Assembly: GCA_020686985.1 (NCBI GenBank)
Contig: JAJEPU010000035.1
Span: 1-35,483, forward strand
DNA: 35,483 nt
Reading direction: 5' to 3'
Origin: Brotaphodocola catenula
Lineage (GTDB): Bacteria; Bacillota; Clostridia; Lachnospirales; Lachnospiraceae
The notes under the pieces are model-generated. The model saw only the letters and a list, made by a program, of their open reading frames with translations. It did not search any database and was not told where the DNA came from. The position numbers and the translations under genes were made by a program. Position 1 is the first letter of the stretch. The number at the start of each line of letters is the position of its first letter. Below are positions 1 to 9,846 of this stretch, one piece after another.

Positions 1-117
1 AAATGCTATGATAAAGGCTTTAAAACAACTGGCTTGCCAGCACGTCTACCATTTATAAAGTTGTAAACTGGTGTATATAGTATAAAAGTTATCGAAATCT
101 CTTCCGTTTTCACATCT

Positions 118-138
118 TTTCCATATATGATATGGAAA
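118..138 (-). repeat. Perfect hairpin downstream of the edge c-di-GMP riboswitch
   Basis: A 9-bp perfect inverted repeat, TTTCCATAT and ATATGGAAA around a 3-base loop, lies immediately 3' (minus strand) of the riboswitch at 143-220. It may be part of the expression platform. No U-run follows on the minus strand, so it does not look like a finished intrinsic terminator by itself. Confidence 0.45.
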
Positions 139-142
139 CAGT

Positions 143-220
143 GGTAACCGGCTGACCTGGTCAAATTTTCTGACTTTAGCCCCTTCTGGCTTTGCGTCCC
201 TGCCTTTCAGCAGGTTTGCC
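143..220 (-). promoter_or_regulatory. c-di-GMP-I (GEMM) riboswitch reading out of the left edge
   Basis: On the minus strand the element starts with GGCAAACC, then has a P1b hairpin (CTGCT, GAAA tetraloop, GGCAG), the near-invariant GGGACGCAAAGCC joining segment, a GGGGCTAA segment, and a 3' part ending GCCGGTTACC. These are the landmark blocks of the GEMM class I aptamer, in the right order and at the right length (about 78 nt). It lies downstream of the kinase ending at 305 and has its own promoter, so it should control a gene beyond position 1. That gene is not visible. Confidence 0.9.
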
Positions 221-249
221 TTTAAATAATTTCTATTTTTATCAAAAAT

Positions 250-278
250 AAAATACCATGAATGTTTTTACACGTCAA
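250..278 (-). promoter_or_regulatory. Sigma-A promoter for the edge riboswitch transcript
   Basis: On the minus strand TTGACG (273-278) and TATTTT (250-255) are 17 bp apart. The predicted start is about 243, roughly 20 nt before the riboswitch aptamer. This makes the riboswitch a separate transcription unit and not a 3' tail of the kinase operon. Confidence 0.6.
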
Positions 279-304
279 TAATGTTGATAGAAAATCTGTA
301 TATT

Positions 305-3175
305 TTATATTATCTGCCCACTGCTTCTCAACTCTTTGCTTATGGTCTGCTTAATTTTTTTATCATCCAACGGCTTTGCAAGATGTGCGTTCATTCCTGC
401 TTCCATACACTTTTCTGCATCTTCCCTGAATGCATTTGCAGTCATAGCAATAACAGGGATTGTTTTTGCATCCTGCCGCTCCAAAGCTCTTATTGTTCTC
501 GTGGCAGTAAGACCATCCATCACCGGCATCATAACATCCATCAAAATAACATCGTATGTTCCCGGTGCGGAAGCTTCAAAGTGCTGAACAGCTTCTAACC
601 CATTATTCACTGCTTCTACTTCAGCCCCATTTTCCGTCAGTATGAATTCTGCTATTTCCACATTCAGCTCATTATCTTCAACCAGTAATACCCGGACGCC
701 TGATATATCTGCATCAAAATCTTCTTTTTCTTCTGGTCGTGCATTCGTATCAATTTTAAATGGAAGTACTACAGTAAAACAGCTCCCTTCACCCAGCTTA
801 CTCTCAACGGTTATCGTTCCGCCCATCTTTTCTACAAGTTGCTTCACAATAGGCATTCCAAGACCTGTCCCGCTATAATCAGAACGTGCAGAATTGTCTG
901 CCTGTACAAATGGAGTAAATAATTCATTTTTTATAAATTCTTCCGACATTCCAATTCCATTATCTCTTATTTTAAATTCACATGTCATATGATCTTCTGA
1001 TCTTTCAATCGTTCTCATACTCATGTAAATAGTTCCATTCACCCTATTGTACTTCATACTGTTTGTAAACAAATTCATCAATATTTTTTTCAGATGAACT
1101 GCATTGCTCCAAACATATACACCGCTATAATCATCATGTTCGCCTATGATGCAAAGTCCTTTTTCTTCTGCCTGAAAGGATAGTGGCTCCGTGATTTCTT
1201 TACATACCTGATCCAGATTGATGGATTCATCACTAAAAACCACTGTATCCGATTCTAACTTTGCCATATCTAAAACATCATTTACCAACGATAATAGCAG
1301 TTTTGAAGACTCCTTTATTTTATTCAGACAATCTTTTGCCCGCTCACCATCATTTCCGCTTTTTTCAAGAATTGTAAGCATACCAATAATGCCATTGATC
1401 GGTGTCCTGATATCATGAGACATATTATTTAAAAAGGAAGTCTTAGCCTTATTGGCACTCTGTGCTTCTACAAGTGCATTATGTAATTCCCGCTGTTTTT
1501 CTTCAAGTTCCTGATTCAGCTTCAATGCCTGCTCAGCAGACTTCTTGGATTGTTCTTCCGCACGTTTTGACTTTTTTAAAGAATCAAGAATGATACACAG
1601 AACAACGAAAAAAGAAATTCCAACTATAAGTGAGACTGTCAGTAAATTATCCTGAATAAAATCCCTCGCTGTAACTTTGCGTGAGGAAGCATTATACGAA
1701 ACTACTGCACCCGAAAATTGAGTTGTAGGCATAGATGTCAGTGTTTTATTCAGAATGGACAAAAGAACCGGTTCTCCCTGCTGAACAGCAAATGAAACAT
1801 CCGCTTCTTTTGTCAGGAAAACGCTATGAAGTTTATTATCTTTCAAATAGTCAGAAACCGTACCTGAATTGCTTACAATACAATCTGCCACCTCTTTCTG
1901 CATTGCTTTTACTGCTGCATCTGATGTCTCATATTCCACGATCTCCCATTGCGGATAATTGTACGAAAGATATGCTTTCAATGCAAAATTGTCTTTTTCA
2001 ACGGCAACTATATTCTCTTTATTTTCATCAAAAGAATCCTTTGCCGTAATTGCTGCCATATTGAGAGCCAATAGTGTATCTGACAAAGCAAATCCATTTG
2101 TTTCCGCAAAGTATGGATTCTGGTTTGCATGAAAAATCAGGTCTATTTTTCCATCCTGCAATGCCTGAAGCAGTTTACTTCTTGTATCATACCCCTTTAA
2201 TTCAAATTCCAACGTCTGGCCTTGCAGACAATTTTCTGCAAGATCCACATAATCTGTGATAACACCTGTCAGTTTACCTGTTGATGGATCTACACTGCTG
2301 ATACCTCCATCCTGATTCAGATACCCTATCCAGATTGCACCATGCTGCCCAACCCACTCCCTTTCTTCTTTTGAAAGAAACGAGCTGCTCTGTGCAGAAA
2401 GATAACGCCTGTAGAGATCATCTGTGTAAAATGGGTTGTCATCCTTGATTCTGCGCATAGCACGATCCAATGCTTCTTTGATATCCGGACGTTCTGGATT
2501 TATAGCGAAATAGATTTCTGTCTCTCCAATACTTGTAAGCGGTGAAATATCCGATTCTTCCCAACGGGATTCTTCTACCGAAACGAAGCAGTCAATTTCA
2601 TGTTTCGACAGTTTGTCCATAATTTCTGTGGTTGTAGAAACATTGATATGCTTCGTATGCAGACCATATTTTGATTCCCATTCATTAAGCACATCCTCCA
2701 TTATATTATCTTTAGACACACCAATATTTTTCCCCTCAAAAGAATCCAGATTTCCTGCTGTAAGATCCATATTGGATGCATCTGTATAGATGTAATATTT
2801 CTCTTTCCCCATAGGCATATCGGAAAAAAGCATATTTTCAGCACGTTCGTCTGTATAGGAAATACCGCCAAGAATATCAATTTCTCCGTTTTCCAACTGT
2901 GTAAAGCAATCTTCCCAATTACTTGTTATGTATTCATAACTCCATCCTGCATAACCTGCAATGTCTTGAAGATACTCATAACCATATCCTCTTCGTTCTC
3001 CCTTTTCATTGACGATATTATAAGTTTCTTCAAAAGATCCTACCCGGACAACATTATCAGAATTTTCTTTGGCAGATGTGGAAACAGGAAAAACAATCAA
3101 GCATATCATTGTGCAAAATATAAAGTAACAAAATTTGAAATTCATTATATTCTGTACTAATCTGCACTTCTTCAT
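305..3175 (-). CDS. Hybrid sensor histidine kinase with two periplasmic-type solute-binding domains
   Basis: This 956-residue membrane hybrid kinase should sense a small solute and feed a phosphorelay. A signal/anchor segment occupies about residues 10-35. Two tandem SBP_bac_3-like modules follow (about 40-260 and 275-490), then a membrane helix (about 510-535) and a coiled coil. The HisKA domain has its phospho-acceptor in SHDIRTP (His587). The ATPase domain shows an N box (NLFTNSMKYN), DNGIGMS and GTGLGMPIV. A C-terminal receiver has the acidic pair in LLVEDNELN, phospho-Asp880 in ILMDVMMP and a late AKP lysine. An upstream in-frame ATG exists at 3247, but the ATG at 3175 follows GGAGGGTGGGAG and puts the signal segment at the N-terminus, so 3175 is preferred. 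It is the last gene of a four-kinase minus-strand array. The ligand is unknown; EvgS/BvgS-type architecture is the closest known analogy. Confidence 0.92.
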   Translation of the reverse strand: MKKCRLVQNIMNFKFCYFIFCTMICLIVFPVSTSAKENSDNVVRVGSFEETYNIVNEKGERRGYGYEYLQDIAGYAGWSYEYITSNWEDCFTQLENGEIDILGGISYTDERAENMLFSDMPMGKEKYYIYTDASNMDLTAGNLDSFEGKNIGVSKDNIMEDVLNEWESKYGLHTKHINVSTTTEIMDKLSKHEIDCFVSVEESRWEESDISPLTSIGETEIYFAINPERPDIKEALDRAMRRIKDDNPFYTDDLYRRYLSAQSSSFLSKEEREWVGQHGAIWIGYLNQDGGISSVDPSTGKLTGVITDYVDLAENCLQGQTLEFELKGYDTRSKLLQALQDGKIDLIFHANQNPYFAETNGFALSDTLLALNMAAITAKDSFDENKENIVAVEKDNFALKAYLSYNYPQWEIVEYETSDAAVKAMQKEVADCIVSNSGTVSDYLKDNKLHSVFLTKEADVSFAVQQGEPVLLSILNKTLTSMPTTQFSGAVVSYNASSRKVTARDFIQDNLLTVSLIVGISFFVVLCIILDSLKKSKRAEEQSKKSAEQALKLNQELEEKQRELHNALVEAQSANKAKTSFLNNMSHDIRTPINGIIGMLTILEKSGNDGERAKDCLNKIKESSKLLLSLVNDVLDMAKLESDTVVFSDESINLDQVCKEITEPLSFQAEEKGLCIIGEHDDYSGVYVWSNAVHLKKILMNLFTNSMKYNRVNGTIYMSMRTIERSEDHMTCEFKIRDNGIGMSEEFIKNELFTPFVQADNSARSDYSGTGLGMPIVKQLVEKMGGTITVESKLGEGSCFTVVLPFKIDTNARPEEKEDFDADISGVRVLLVEDNELNVEIAEFILTENGAEVEAVNNGLEAVQHFEASAPGTYDVILMDVMMPVMDGLTATRTIRALERQDAKTIPVIAMTANAFREDAEKCMEAGMNAHLAKPLDDKKIKQTISKELRSSGQII

Positions 3176-3292
3176 CGTTCTCCCACCCTCCAGGCTACAG
3201 CCGCCTGCTTGCTTCCAGATTTTAATTTTACATTCATTAGCGTTCAATACCCCACAACAGTTTTTTTAGTTTCTCTGCGGTCGGTACATAAC

Positions 3293-3309
3293 AAGCGCCA
3301 CTGGCGCTT
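3293..3309. repeat. Perfect 7-bp hairpin between kinase genes
   Basis: AAGCGCC and GGCGCTT are separated by ACT in the 157-bp gap between the GAF-PAS kinase and the downstream SBP kinase. No U-run follows on the minus strand, so a processing or partial-attenuation role is more likely than termination. This is inference from sequence only. Confidence 0.4.
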
Positions 3310-3332
3310 TGCACCCTTGCGGAGCGTATCAC

Positions 3333-5534
3333 TCAGAAGAGGATTGTCTCCCCTCCTGAGAAGACTTGTGATGTCAGCAATTTTGTGATTGCTCTTTTTA
3401 ATAACGGAATATCAATCGGCTTCCCGATATGTTCATCCATCCCGGCATCCAGACAAGCTTTTCGGTCTTCCTCAAAAGCATTTGCCGTCATGGCAATGAT
3501 CGGGATCTTTTTGGCATCTTCACGTTCCAACCCACGGATTGCTTTTGTTGCTTCCAGTCCATCCATGACCGGCATCATCACATCCATGATGATAAAATCA
3601 TACTCACCCATCTTAGAATTTCGGAATATTTCAAGTGCTTCTTTTCCGTTTTTTGCTTCAACAATATCCAGGTGCTCTTCTTCCAGTATTGCATGGGCGA
3701 TCTCCATATTGATGGCATTATCTTCAACAAGAAGCACCCGCTTCCCTGACAGATTCATGCTCTGCGGGCAATTATCCTTCTGCGGATCGTTATTTTCAGC
3801 CAGATGATCTATCTCAAATGGAACCGTAAATGTAAACGTGCTTCCTACATTTTCTTTGCTTTCCAGTTCTATTGTTCCACCCATCAGTTCAACTATATCT
3901 CTCACGATTGAAAGCCCCAGACCAGAACCACTGAATGTCGTAGTTGACCGTTTACCTTCCTGCGCAAAAGCATCAAACGCATGTTTTTGAAATTCCTCAC
4001 TCATTCCAAGACCGGTATCTGAACATACAAACTGAAAAACCGCCGTATCCCCATCATCTGATAATTCTTCGCAATGAATATTCACTGTTCCATGAAAATG
4101 ATTATATTTAATCGCATTGGAAGAAAGATTCATCAAAACCCTGTTCAGATATAGCGGACTTCCAATCAAATGTCTGTGGCGGATTATGCTTTCTTCCACA
4201 CCGCCTTCAAATCTCACGCCATTCTCATAAGCACTCATTGCAATAACCGTCAGCTGATTATTTAACAGGTCTACCAGATCAAAGGGCTTATTATCCAGCA
4301 CAAGGGAGCCTGATTCCAGTTTACTGATGTCCAAAACGTTATTAATTAGATCCAACAAATAATCTGTGGACTGAAGCACCTTCTGCCTGCATTCCCGCAG
4401 CTTGACCACATCTTTGTTATGTTTTTCAGCGATATGGATCATCCCCACGATTCCGTTTAGCGGTGTACGGATATCGTGGCTCATACGCCGGAGAAAGGCT
4501 GTTTTTGAAAGATTCGCGCGATGAGCATCTTCCATGCTTGCCTTAAGCTGTTTCTGATACATGAGTTCTCGTGATTTTTCTTCCGTAATATCCCGTGCGA
4601 CATAAAGCACATCCACAGCGTTTCCCTGTGCATCTCTGCTCTTTACAATAAATCTGGACAGCCGCCATTCTCCATTTGCTCCCATAAATTCAATCGAAAT
4701 AGAATTTGCATTCCGGAGTCTCTCGGTCAATGTATCAAATTCAAGAAACTTTTGGTACTTTTCTCTCTCTTCAAGACCAGCAAATGCTGTTGGAAGCTGT
4801 TCCATAATATCATCAATTTTTCCCTTTTGACCAAGTATTTTTCGCACAAGGTCATAGCCCTCCAGAAGCTCATATGTCCGTTCCTTAATATTAGCATACA
4901 CAATCGTTACATACAATGTGGCAATTGCAGAAATAATCTCTGCCTTTTTTGTTGCCTCATCAAAAGCCTTTTTCAACAGTACCGTATTTTTCAGATTTTC
5001 CCTCACACATCCAAGATGCCCGCCAACGTCAGACAGCAGTGTAATGGAAATCTCATTCTGTCTCAAATCAGGATTATCTACTCCGATGAATCCATTCATC
5101 TGATGATTGGCATAAATCGGCACTGCAATCAATGAACATATTTCCTGTGTTTTTAACAATTCATATTCTTCCGGTTCAGAATATTTTGTCGCTTCCAGAT
5201 CATCGATCACGATTACTTCCTTGTTTTCAAATCGTTTCATCCAGTTTGGCATTAGACTGACTGGGATTGCCTGAAGATTATCTATCTCTGGTATCACTCC
5301 ATCAGCACACCATTCAAACGTATTACTCAGGCTGTCCTTCTGATCGGTTTCCCAGTCAAAAACATATACCCGGTCTGCCCCTGTATAATTTCCGATTGCC
5401 TGCAGCAAAGATGGTATGACTTCTGACACCCCCTGCTCATTTTCCACCTGATCCATGAGTGATATCTGATGCAGAATCGTATCCATGCTATGTAATTTTA
5501 TCTGATAGAATTCCTGAATATCTTTTGTTCCCAT
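3333..5534 (-). CDS. Cytoplasmic GAF-PAS hybrid sensor histidine kinase
   Basis: This 733-residue hybrid kinase has no signal peptide or membrane segment and so should sense an intracellular signal. Residues 30-180 resemble a GAF domain, with the typical core around EICSLIAVPIYANHQMNGFI. Residues 200-320 look like a PAS domain ending in the characteristic VARDITEEK junction. HisKA follows with His353 in MSHDIRTP. The ATPase domain has NLSSNAIKYN, DTGLGMS and GSGLGLSIV. The C-terminal receiver has LLVEDNAIN and phospho-Asp651 in IIMDVMMP. The ATG at 5534 is preceded on the minus strand by GGGGGATAAAAA. It sits 45 bp from the upstream twin-SBP kinase and is probably co-transcribed. No cofactor-binding residue for the GAF or PAS can be assigned by eye, so the stimulus is unknown. 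Confidence 0.9.
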   Translation of the reverse strand: MGTKDIQEFYQIKLHSMDTILHQISLMDQVENEQGVSEVIPSLLQAIGNYTGADRVYVFDWETDQKDSLSNTFEWCADGVIPEIDNLQAIPVSLMPNWMKRFENKEVIVIDDLEATKYSEPEEYELLKTQEICSLIAVPIYANHQMNGFIGVDNPDLRQNEISITLLSDVGGHLGCVRENLKNTVLLKKAFDEATKKAEIISAIATLYVTIVYANIKERTYELLEGYDLVRKILGQKGKIDDIMEQLPTAFAGLEEREKYQKFLEFDTLTERLRNANSISIEFMGANGEWRLSRFIVKSRDAQGNAVDVLYVARDITEEKSRELMYQKQLKASMEDAHRANLSKTAFLRRMSHDIRTPLNGIVGMIHIAEKHNKDVVKLRECRQKVLQSTDYLLDLINNVLDISKLESGSLVLDNKPFDLVDLLNNQLTVIAMSAYENGVRFEGGVEESIIRHRHLIGSPLYLNRVLMNLSSNAIKYNHFHGTVNIHCEELSDDGDTAVFQFVCSDTGLGMSEEFQKHAFDAFAQEGKRSTTTFSGSGLGLSIVRDIVELMGGTIELESKENVGSTFTFTVPFEIDHLAENNDPQKDNCPQSMNLSGKRVLLVEDNAINMEIAHAILEEEHLDIVEAKNGKEALEIFRNSKMGEYDFIIMDVMMPVMDGLEATKAIRGLEREDAKKIPIIAMTANAFEEDRKACLDAGMDEHIGKPIDIPLLKRAITKLLTSQVFSGGETILF

Positions 5535-5579
5535 TTTTTATCCCCCTGTGCCCCCAATTGTATTCCAAAGAACGATCTC

Positions 5580-8408
5580 CTAATCATTATGTACATATCT
5601 TAAAATCGTTTTTATAACTTCATCAATCACAATCGGCTTTGACAAATGTGCATTCATTCCTGCATCCAGTGATGCCTGAACATCTTCAGCAAATGAATTG
5701 GCTGTCATTGCTATAATAGGAATGTTTTTTCCATCCGGTCTGTCATTCATCGCCCTGATTGCTTTTGCTGCTTCATAACCGTTCATTTCAGGCATCATGA
5801 TATCCATCAGGATTACATCAAATGTACCTTCCGGATGATCTCTGAAAATCTCAACAGCATTCTTTCCATCTACAGCTCTTGCTACATTCATTCCAAACGC
5901 TTCCAGCTGCACGGCAGCAATCTCTGCGTTCAGTTCATTATCCTCTGCCAGAAGAACATTGACACCTGTAAGATTTACTTTTTCAGAAAAAACTGTGTCT
6001 GACTTATTGCATTCCTTATCTGTAATTTCCAAAGGAATATCCACGGTAAATGTGGTTCCCTCATTCTTTTTGCTCTGTACGGAAATGGTTCCACCCATCA
6101 TATCCACATACTTCTTTACAATAGCCATCCCCAGTCCTGCTCCATGGTACTGCGTTCTCACATCAGAATCTTCCTGTGCAAATTTCTTGAAAACTTCTTT
6201 TATAAATTCCTCACTCATTCCAATACCGGTATCAGAGATGCGGTAACGCATATTTATATATCCATCCCCGTCATTTTCCTGATAACGGGCTTCAAAGGTA
6301 ATCGTCCCTCCATCCGGAGTGAACTTCACAGCATTACTCAGAATATTGACCAGCACATCACGCAGGCGCACAGGATCTGCAAGTACATTTGGGATCTTTG
6401 CCTCTTCACGCTGGATCTTAAAGTTGATATCCCGGTTTGTAAGAAAACCTTTGGTAATATCCAGTGCCGAATCTGTGATACTTTTCACATCTGCCGGTAC
6501 CGGACTGTATTTCACTTTTCCACTTTCCACGCGTGTCAGGTCTAATACGTCATTGATCAGCGACAGTAAATGCTCTGAGCTTTCGTTAATCTTTTCTAGG
6601 CATTTTCTCACCTCACCTGACGGATTGTTTTTCATTGCAATACCGGTAAATCCAATAATCGCATTCATCGGTGTCCTCATGTCATGGGACATGTGTGACA
6701 GAAATGCTGTTTTTGCCTTGTTTGCAGCCTGTGCATGTTCTGCCAGCTCCGCCATTTTCTTCGCATTCTGCTGAGCTGCCATCTGAGCTTTTTTTCTTGC
6801 ACTGAGACGCATCGTTATCACAGCCATAGTAACCAGCAGCCATCCAAAAATCAGAAGAATCAAAACAGTAAGAACAGGATGCAGACGAATCCAATCAACA
6901 ACTGTCAGATCTGTTGCTTTGTATGTGGTATACCGTGCTGCAATATCTTCGACAAGATTTCTTGGCATGCCATACATTGCTTTCGTCAGGATGCCAGCCA
7001 GCGCATGGTTCTCTGTTGATGAAATTACCATGCGGTAGGTGTATGTAGGCTGTTCCAGCAAAGTATATGTCAAGGTGCCTGTGGTGTCACTATTCACAAA
7101 TGCCTGAGTCATATAATAATAGACGAAGGCAGCATCGGCTTTTCCCCTGCGAACAGCTTCCATCATTTCCAGTCGGGTACCGCACATCAGTTTTTCCGCA
7201 CCGGGTGCCATTTCATCTGCAATTGAATTTGACGCTGTCTGGTCAACCGTAGCAACAACATTGATTTTTCCATCAAAGTCTCGGCGTGTCACCTTTGCCA
7301 GCTGCATCGTAATGTAAGGTGCAGTAAGTGCCCATTCTTTGGTCTCAGCATAGTTATCTGTTTCCAGGCGTGCATCAATGCTGATATCTGTAGCTTCTTT
7401 ATTTCCCTGATAAGCAATATACTCATCTCTGGTGACAGGTGTGAGGAACTCATAGGAAATTCCGGCATAATCCGCAATTTTCCGGAAATAATCCGGGATA
7501 ATCCCCTTCATCTCACCGTTTTCATTATAAGAATATGGATAACGGGTCGGATCACACAGAATATGAAGCGGATTGTCCCTGGAATATTGTGCAATAATAC
7601 TCTGTTCTTTCTCTGTATATTCTAGCCTCTTAGTTTCTGTGCTTTCATAGTTTTTATTATAAAGCGTAGTTTTCCAGTCATCCTCAACTGCATTCATCTG
7701 ATCGATCGCATAATTGACCTCATTCAGTAATTCCGTATTGCCTTTTTTTACAATGACATAGAAATCACTGTTGCCAAATTTATCTACGATACGCTCATTC
7801 TTTGTTTTTCTCAGAGAACTGGTAACAATAGCATCAACAGCTCCGCTCTGAAGGGCTTCATCCATTTCTGCGGTCGTATCAAAATAAGATGGTACATATG
7901 TAAATCCTTTGTTGTCTGCAAAATTCTCAAACTCTTCATTCCGGGTGTTTCCGTTCAAAAGCGCCACGCGCATACCATTGTAGGTACTGTAGTTTCCATC
8001 TATAATCGTGCTGTTGTCACTGCGGACGGTCAGAATCCCATTATTGGTTCCGATCGGACGTGAAAAATCAAACTTTCCTTCTCTGTCCGGTGTTTTGCGG
8101 GCAGATGTTACCATATCAATCTCGCCATCTTCAAGCATCTGCTGCATATCTTCCCAACTCTTATCATATCCAACATATTCATAATTTACATCCCAATAAC
8201 GGGCCATCAGCCGAAGAAAATCATAGCCATACCCACTGCGGTTGCCCTTTTCATCCATCATGTGATAACCATCCATGGCAAAGAAACCGACTTTGACAGT
8301 TTCATGCTGTGAGGCTTCCTTGGCTGCATATACCGCCTGCGGATACATCGTCAATATACACAACAAAGTCATCAGCAATGCCATGCACTTTTTTACCCCT
8401 GAAATCAT
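5580..8408 (-). CDS. Hybrid sensor histidine kinase with two solute-binding domains
   Basis: This 942-residue kinase has the same architecture as the gene ending at 305. It has a cleavable-looking signal peptide (hydrophobic core then VYAAKEA), an SBP_bac_3-like module at about residues 37-255, a second at about 280-490, and a membrane helix at about 510-535. HisKA carries His575 in MSHDMRTP. The ATPase domain shows NILSNAVKFT, DTGIGMS and GAGLGMAIV. The receiver has LLAEDNELN and phospho-Asp869 in ILMDIMMP. The start at 8408 is chosen over the in-frame ATG at 8450 because AGAAGGAG lies just upstream and the signal peptide is then N-terminal. Its closeness to the kinase at 305 suggests an old duplication, but the sensor halves have diverged strongly, so the two probably bind different ligands. 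Confidence 0.92.
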   Translation of the reverse strand: MISGVKKCMALLMTLLCILTMYPQAVYAAKEASQHETVKVGFFAMDGYHMMDEKGNRSGYGYDFLRLMARYWDVNYEYVGYDKSWEDMQQMLEDGEIDMVTSARKTPDREGKFDFSRPIGTNNGILTVRSDNSTIIDGNYSTYNGMRVALLNGNTRNEEFENFADNKGFTYVPSYFDTTAEMDEALQSGAVDAIVTSSLRKTKNERIVDKFGNSDFYVIVKKGNTELLNEVNYAIDQMNAVEDDWKTTLYNKNYESTETKRLEYTEKEQSIIAQYSRDNPLHILCDPTRYPYSYNENGEMKGIIPDYFRKIADYAGISYEFLTPVTRDEYIAYQGNKEATDISIDARLETDNYAETKEWALTAPYITMQLAKVTRRDFDGKINVVATVDQTASNSIADEMAPGAEKLMCGTRLEMMEAVRRGKADAAFVYYYMTQAFVNSDTTGTLTYTLLEQPTYTYRMVISSTENHALAGILTKAMYGMPRNLVEDIAARYTTYKATDLTVVDWIRLHPVLTVLILLIFGWLLVTMAVITMRLSARKKAQMAAQQNAKKMAELAEHAQAANKAKTAFLSHMSHDMRTPMNAIIGFTGIAMKNNPSGEVRKCLEKINESSEHLLSLINDVLDLTRVESGKVKYSPVPADVKSITDSALDITKGFLTNRDINFKIQREEAKIPNVLADPVRLRDVLVNILSNAVKFTPDGGTITFEARYQENDGDGYINMRYRISDTGIGMSEEFIKEVFKKFAQEDSDVRTQYHGAGLGMAIVKKYVDMMGGTISVQSKKNEGTTFTVDIPLEITDKECNKSDTVFSEKVNLTGVNVLLAEDNELNAEIAAVQLEAFGMNVARAVDGKNAVEIFRDHPEGTFDVILMDIMMPEMNGYEAAKAIRAMNDRPDGKNIPIIAMTANSFAEDVQASLDAGMNAHLSKPIVIDEVIKTILRYVHND

Positions 8409-8505
8409 AATAGATCTCCTTCTGTCTGTCAAATATATTTCTCTATCCATCTCCCTGCCAATCTCCTGGTTTAATAAAATTGCACTACCGCATCAAATCC
8501 ATTTA

Positions 8506-9846
8506 TTACTGTTCAATGACCTGCGTTTCGGTTCTCCCGCCGTATTTTATGCATCTAATCGTCTTTTCCAATCCCTTCATTGCAACCGGTTTTGAAACAT
8601 GTGCATTCATACCAGCTGCCAGAGAATGCTGAATATCCTCTGAAAATGCATTGGCCGTCATGGCAATGATCGGAATTGTCTTTGCCAGTTCATGAGAACT
8701 TCTGCGGATTGCTTTTGTTGCCTCATAACCATTCATAACTGGCATCTGCACGTCCATCAGAATCATGTCATAATCCCCAGGAGCAGACTTTTCAAATGTC
8801 TCAAGAACTCTTTCACCATTTTCACAGATGGTACATTCTGCACCTTCAATCTTTAACAGTTCCGTCAGTATCTCTGCATTCAGTTCATTATCTTCCGCAC
8901 ACAGGAATCTCATTCCCCGAAGGATACTATCATCCTGTTCATCCTTTTCTGTCTGTGATGCTGAAGAAACAGATTTATCCTCTGCAATTTTCAGATCTAT
9001 GAGAACCTCAAAACAGCTTCCCTGTCCCAGTTCACTCTCCACATCAATGGTGCCTCTCATTGCTTCAACCAGCTTTTTGGTAATAGCCATTCCAAGACCG
9101 GTTCCCTGGATCTCATTAGTCACAGAACTTTCGGCACGAGTAAAAGCATCAAAGATTATATCTGTAAAATCTGCTGACATTCCTATTCCATTATCCCTAA
9201 CTAAGAAACGGTACTTTGCATAGACAGGTGAATTTGTCTCACATTCTTCTACCAGAAACTGAATTTTTCCACCTTCCTGCGTGTACTTCACTGCATTAGA
9301 AAGCAGGTTGCTGAAAATCTGCATCAGGTGAACCTGATCCCCGTTCACCCATTCATGTCGGATATTTTTCTTTGTTGTAAGAGTCTGTTTTTTTTCGTCT
9401 ATCTGTGAATAAAATAGATTATTGATTTCCTGTATAAAATTCAGAATGGAAAAATCATTGTATTTAAAAACTGTTTTTCCTGCCTCAATTTTGCTCATAT
9501 CCAGAACATCATTAATAATCCCTAACAGATGCCGGGATGAAATATCTATTTTATCTGCATACTCTATTACTTTATCTTTATTTCCTGCATCATGTCTTAT
9601 TAATGATGTCATACCAATAACTGCATTCATAGGAGTACGTATATCATGTGATATATTAAACAGAAAATTAGATTTTTCAACACTGGCTGTTTTCGCCTGC
9701 TCCAATGCTTTCTGCAGCTTTTTATTTAATTCCAATACTGTATTTTCCGATTTCTGTGTTCTGTGCAGTAACATAAGAACAAAAACAAATCCAGTTAAAA
9801 GCAAAACAATTAATAAACCGCAGCCCCATAATATATATCTTTTCAT
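8506..9846 (-). CDS. Histidine kinase-receiver half of a frameshifted CHASE hybrid kinase
   Basis: This 446-residue open frame starts with one membrane helix (residues 4-27) and a coiled coil. HisKA follows with His67 in NISHDIRTP, then an ATPase domain (LLSNAVKYT, DNGIGMS, GTGLGMAIT). The receiver has LCAEDNELN, phospho-Asp365 in ILMDVQMP and a SKP lysine near the end. It lacks a sensor of its own. The sensor lies immediately upstream in another frame (9722-10630), and the two frames overlap by 125 nt. The single helix here is exactly the second transmembrane segment expected after a CHASE domain. I infer one ancestral gene split by a one-base indel near 9846. No strong ribosome binding site precedes the ATG at 9846, which argues against an independent gene. 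Confidence 0.85.
   Translation of the reverse strand: MKRYILWGCGLLIVLLLTGFVFVLMLLHRTQKSENTVLELNKKLQKALEQAKTASVEKSNFLFNISHDIRTPMNAVIGMTSLIRHDAGNKDKVIEYADKIDISSRHLLGIINDVLDMSKIEAGKTVFKYNDFSILNFIQEINNLFYSQIDEKKQTLTTKKNIRHEWVNGDQVHLMQIFSNLLSNAVKYTQEGGKIQFLVEECETNSPVYAKYRFLVRDNGIGMSADFTDIIFDAFTRAESSVTNEIQGTGLGMAITKKLVEAMRGTIDVESELGQGSCFEVLIDLKIAEDKSVSSASQTEKDEQDDSILRGMRFLCAEDNELNAEILTELLKIEGAECTICENGERVLETFEKSAPGDYDMILMDVQMPVMNGYEATKAIRRSSHELAKTIPIIAMTANAFSEDIQHSLAAGMNAHVSKPVAMKGLEKTIRCIKYGGRTETQVIEQ

Noticed and set aside
1-60. CTGGCTTGCCAG inverted repeat near the left edge as a terminator for the edge riboswitch
   Set aside because: The stem is short with a tiny loop and only a weak T-run follows. 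A functional call would need the sequence beyond position 1.
281-598. Open frames on the opposite strand of the kinase genes and of other long genes
   Set aside because: They lie entirely within strongly supported genes, lack ribosome binding sites and show no family motifs.
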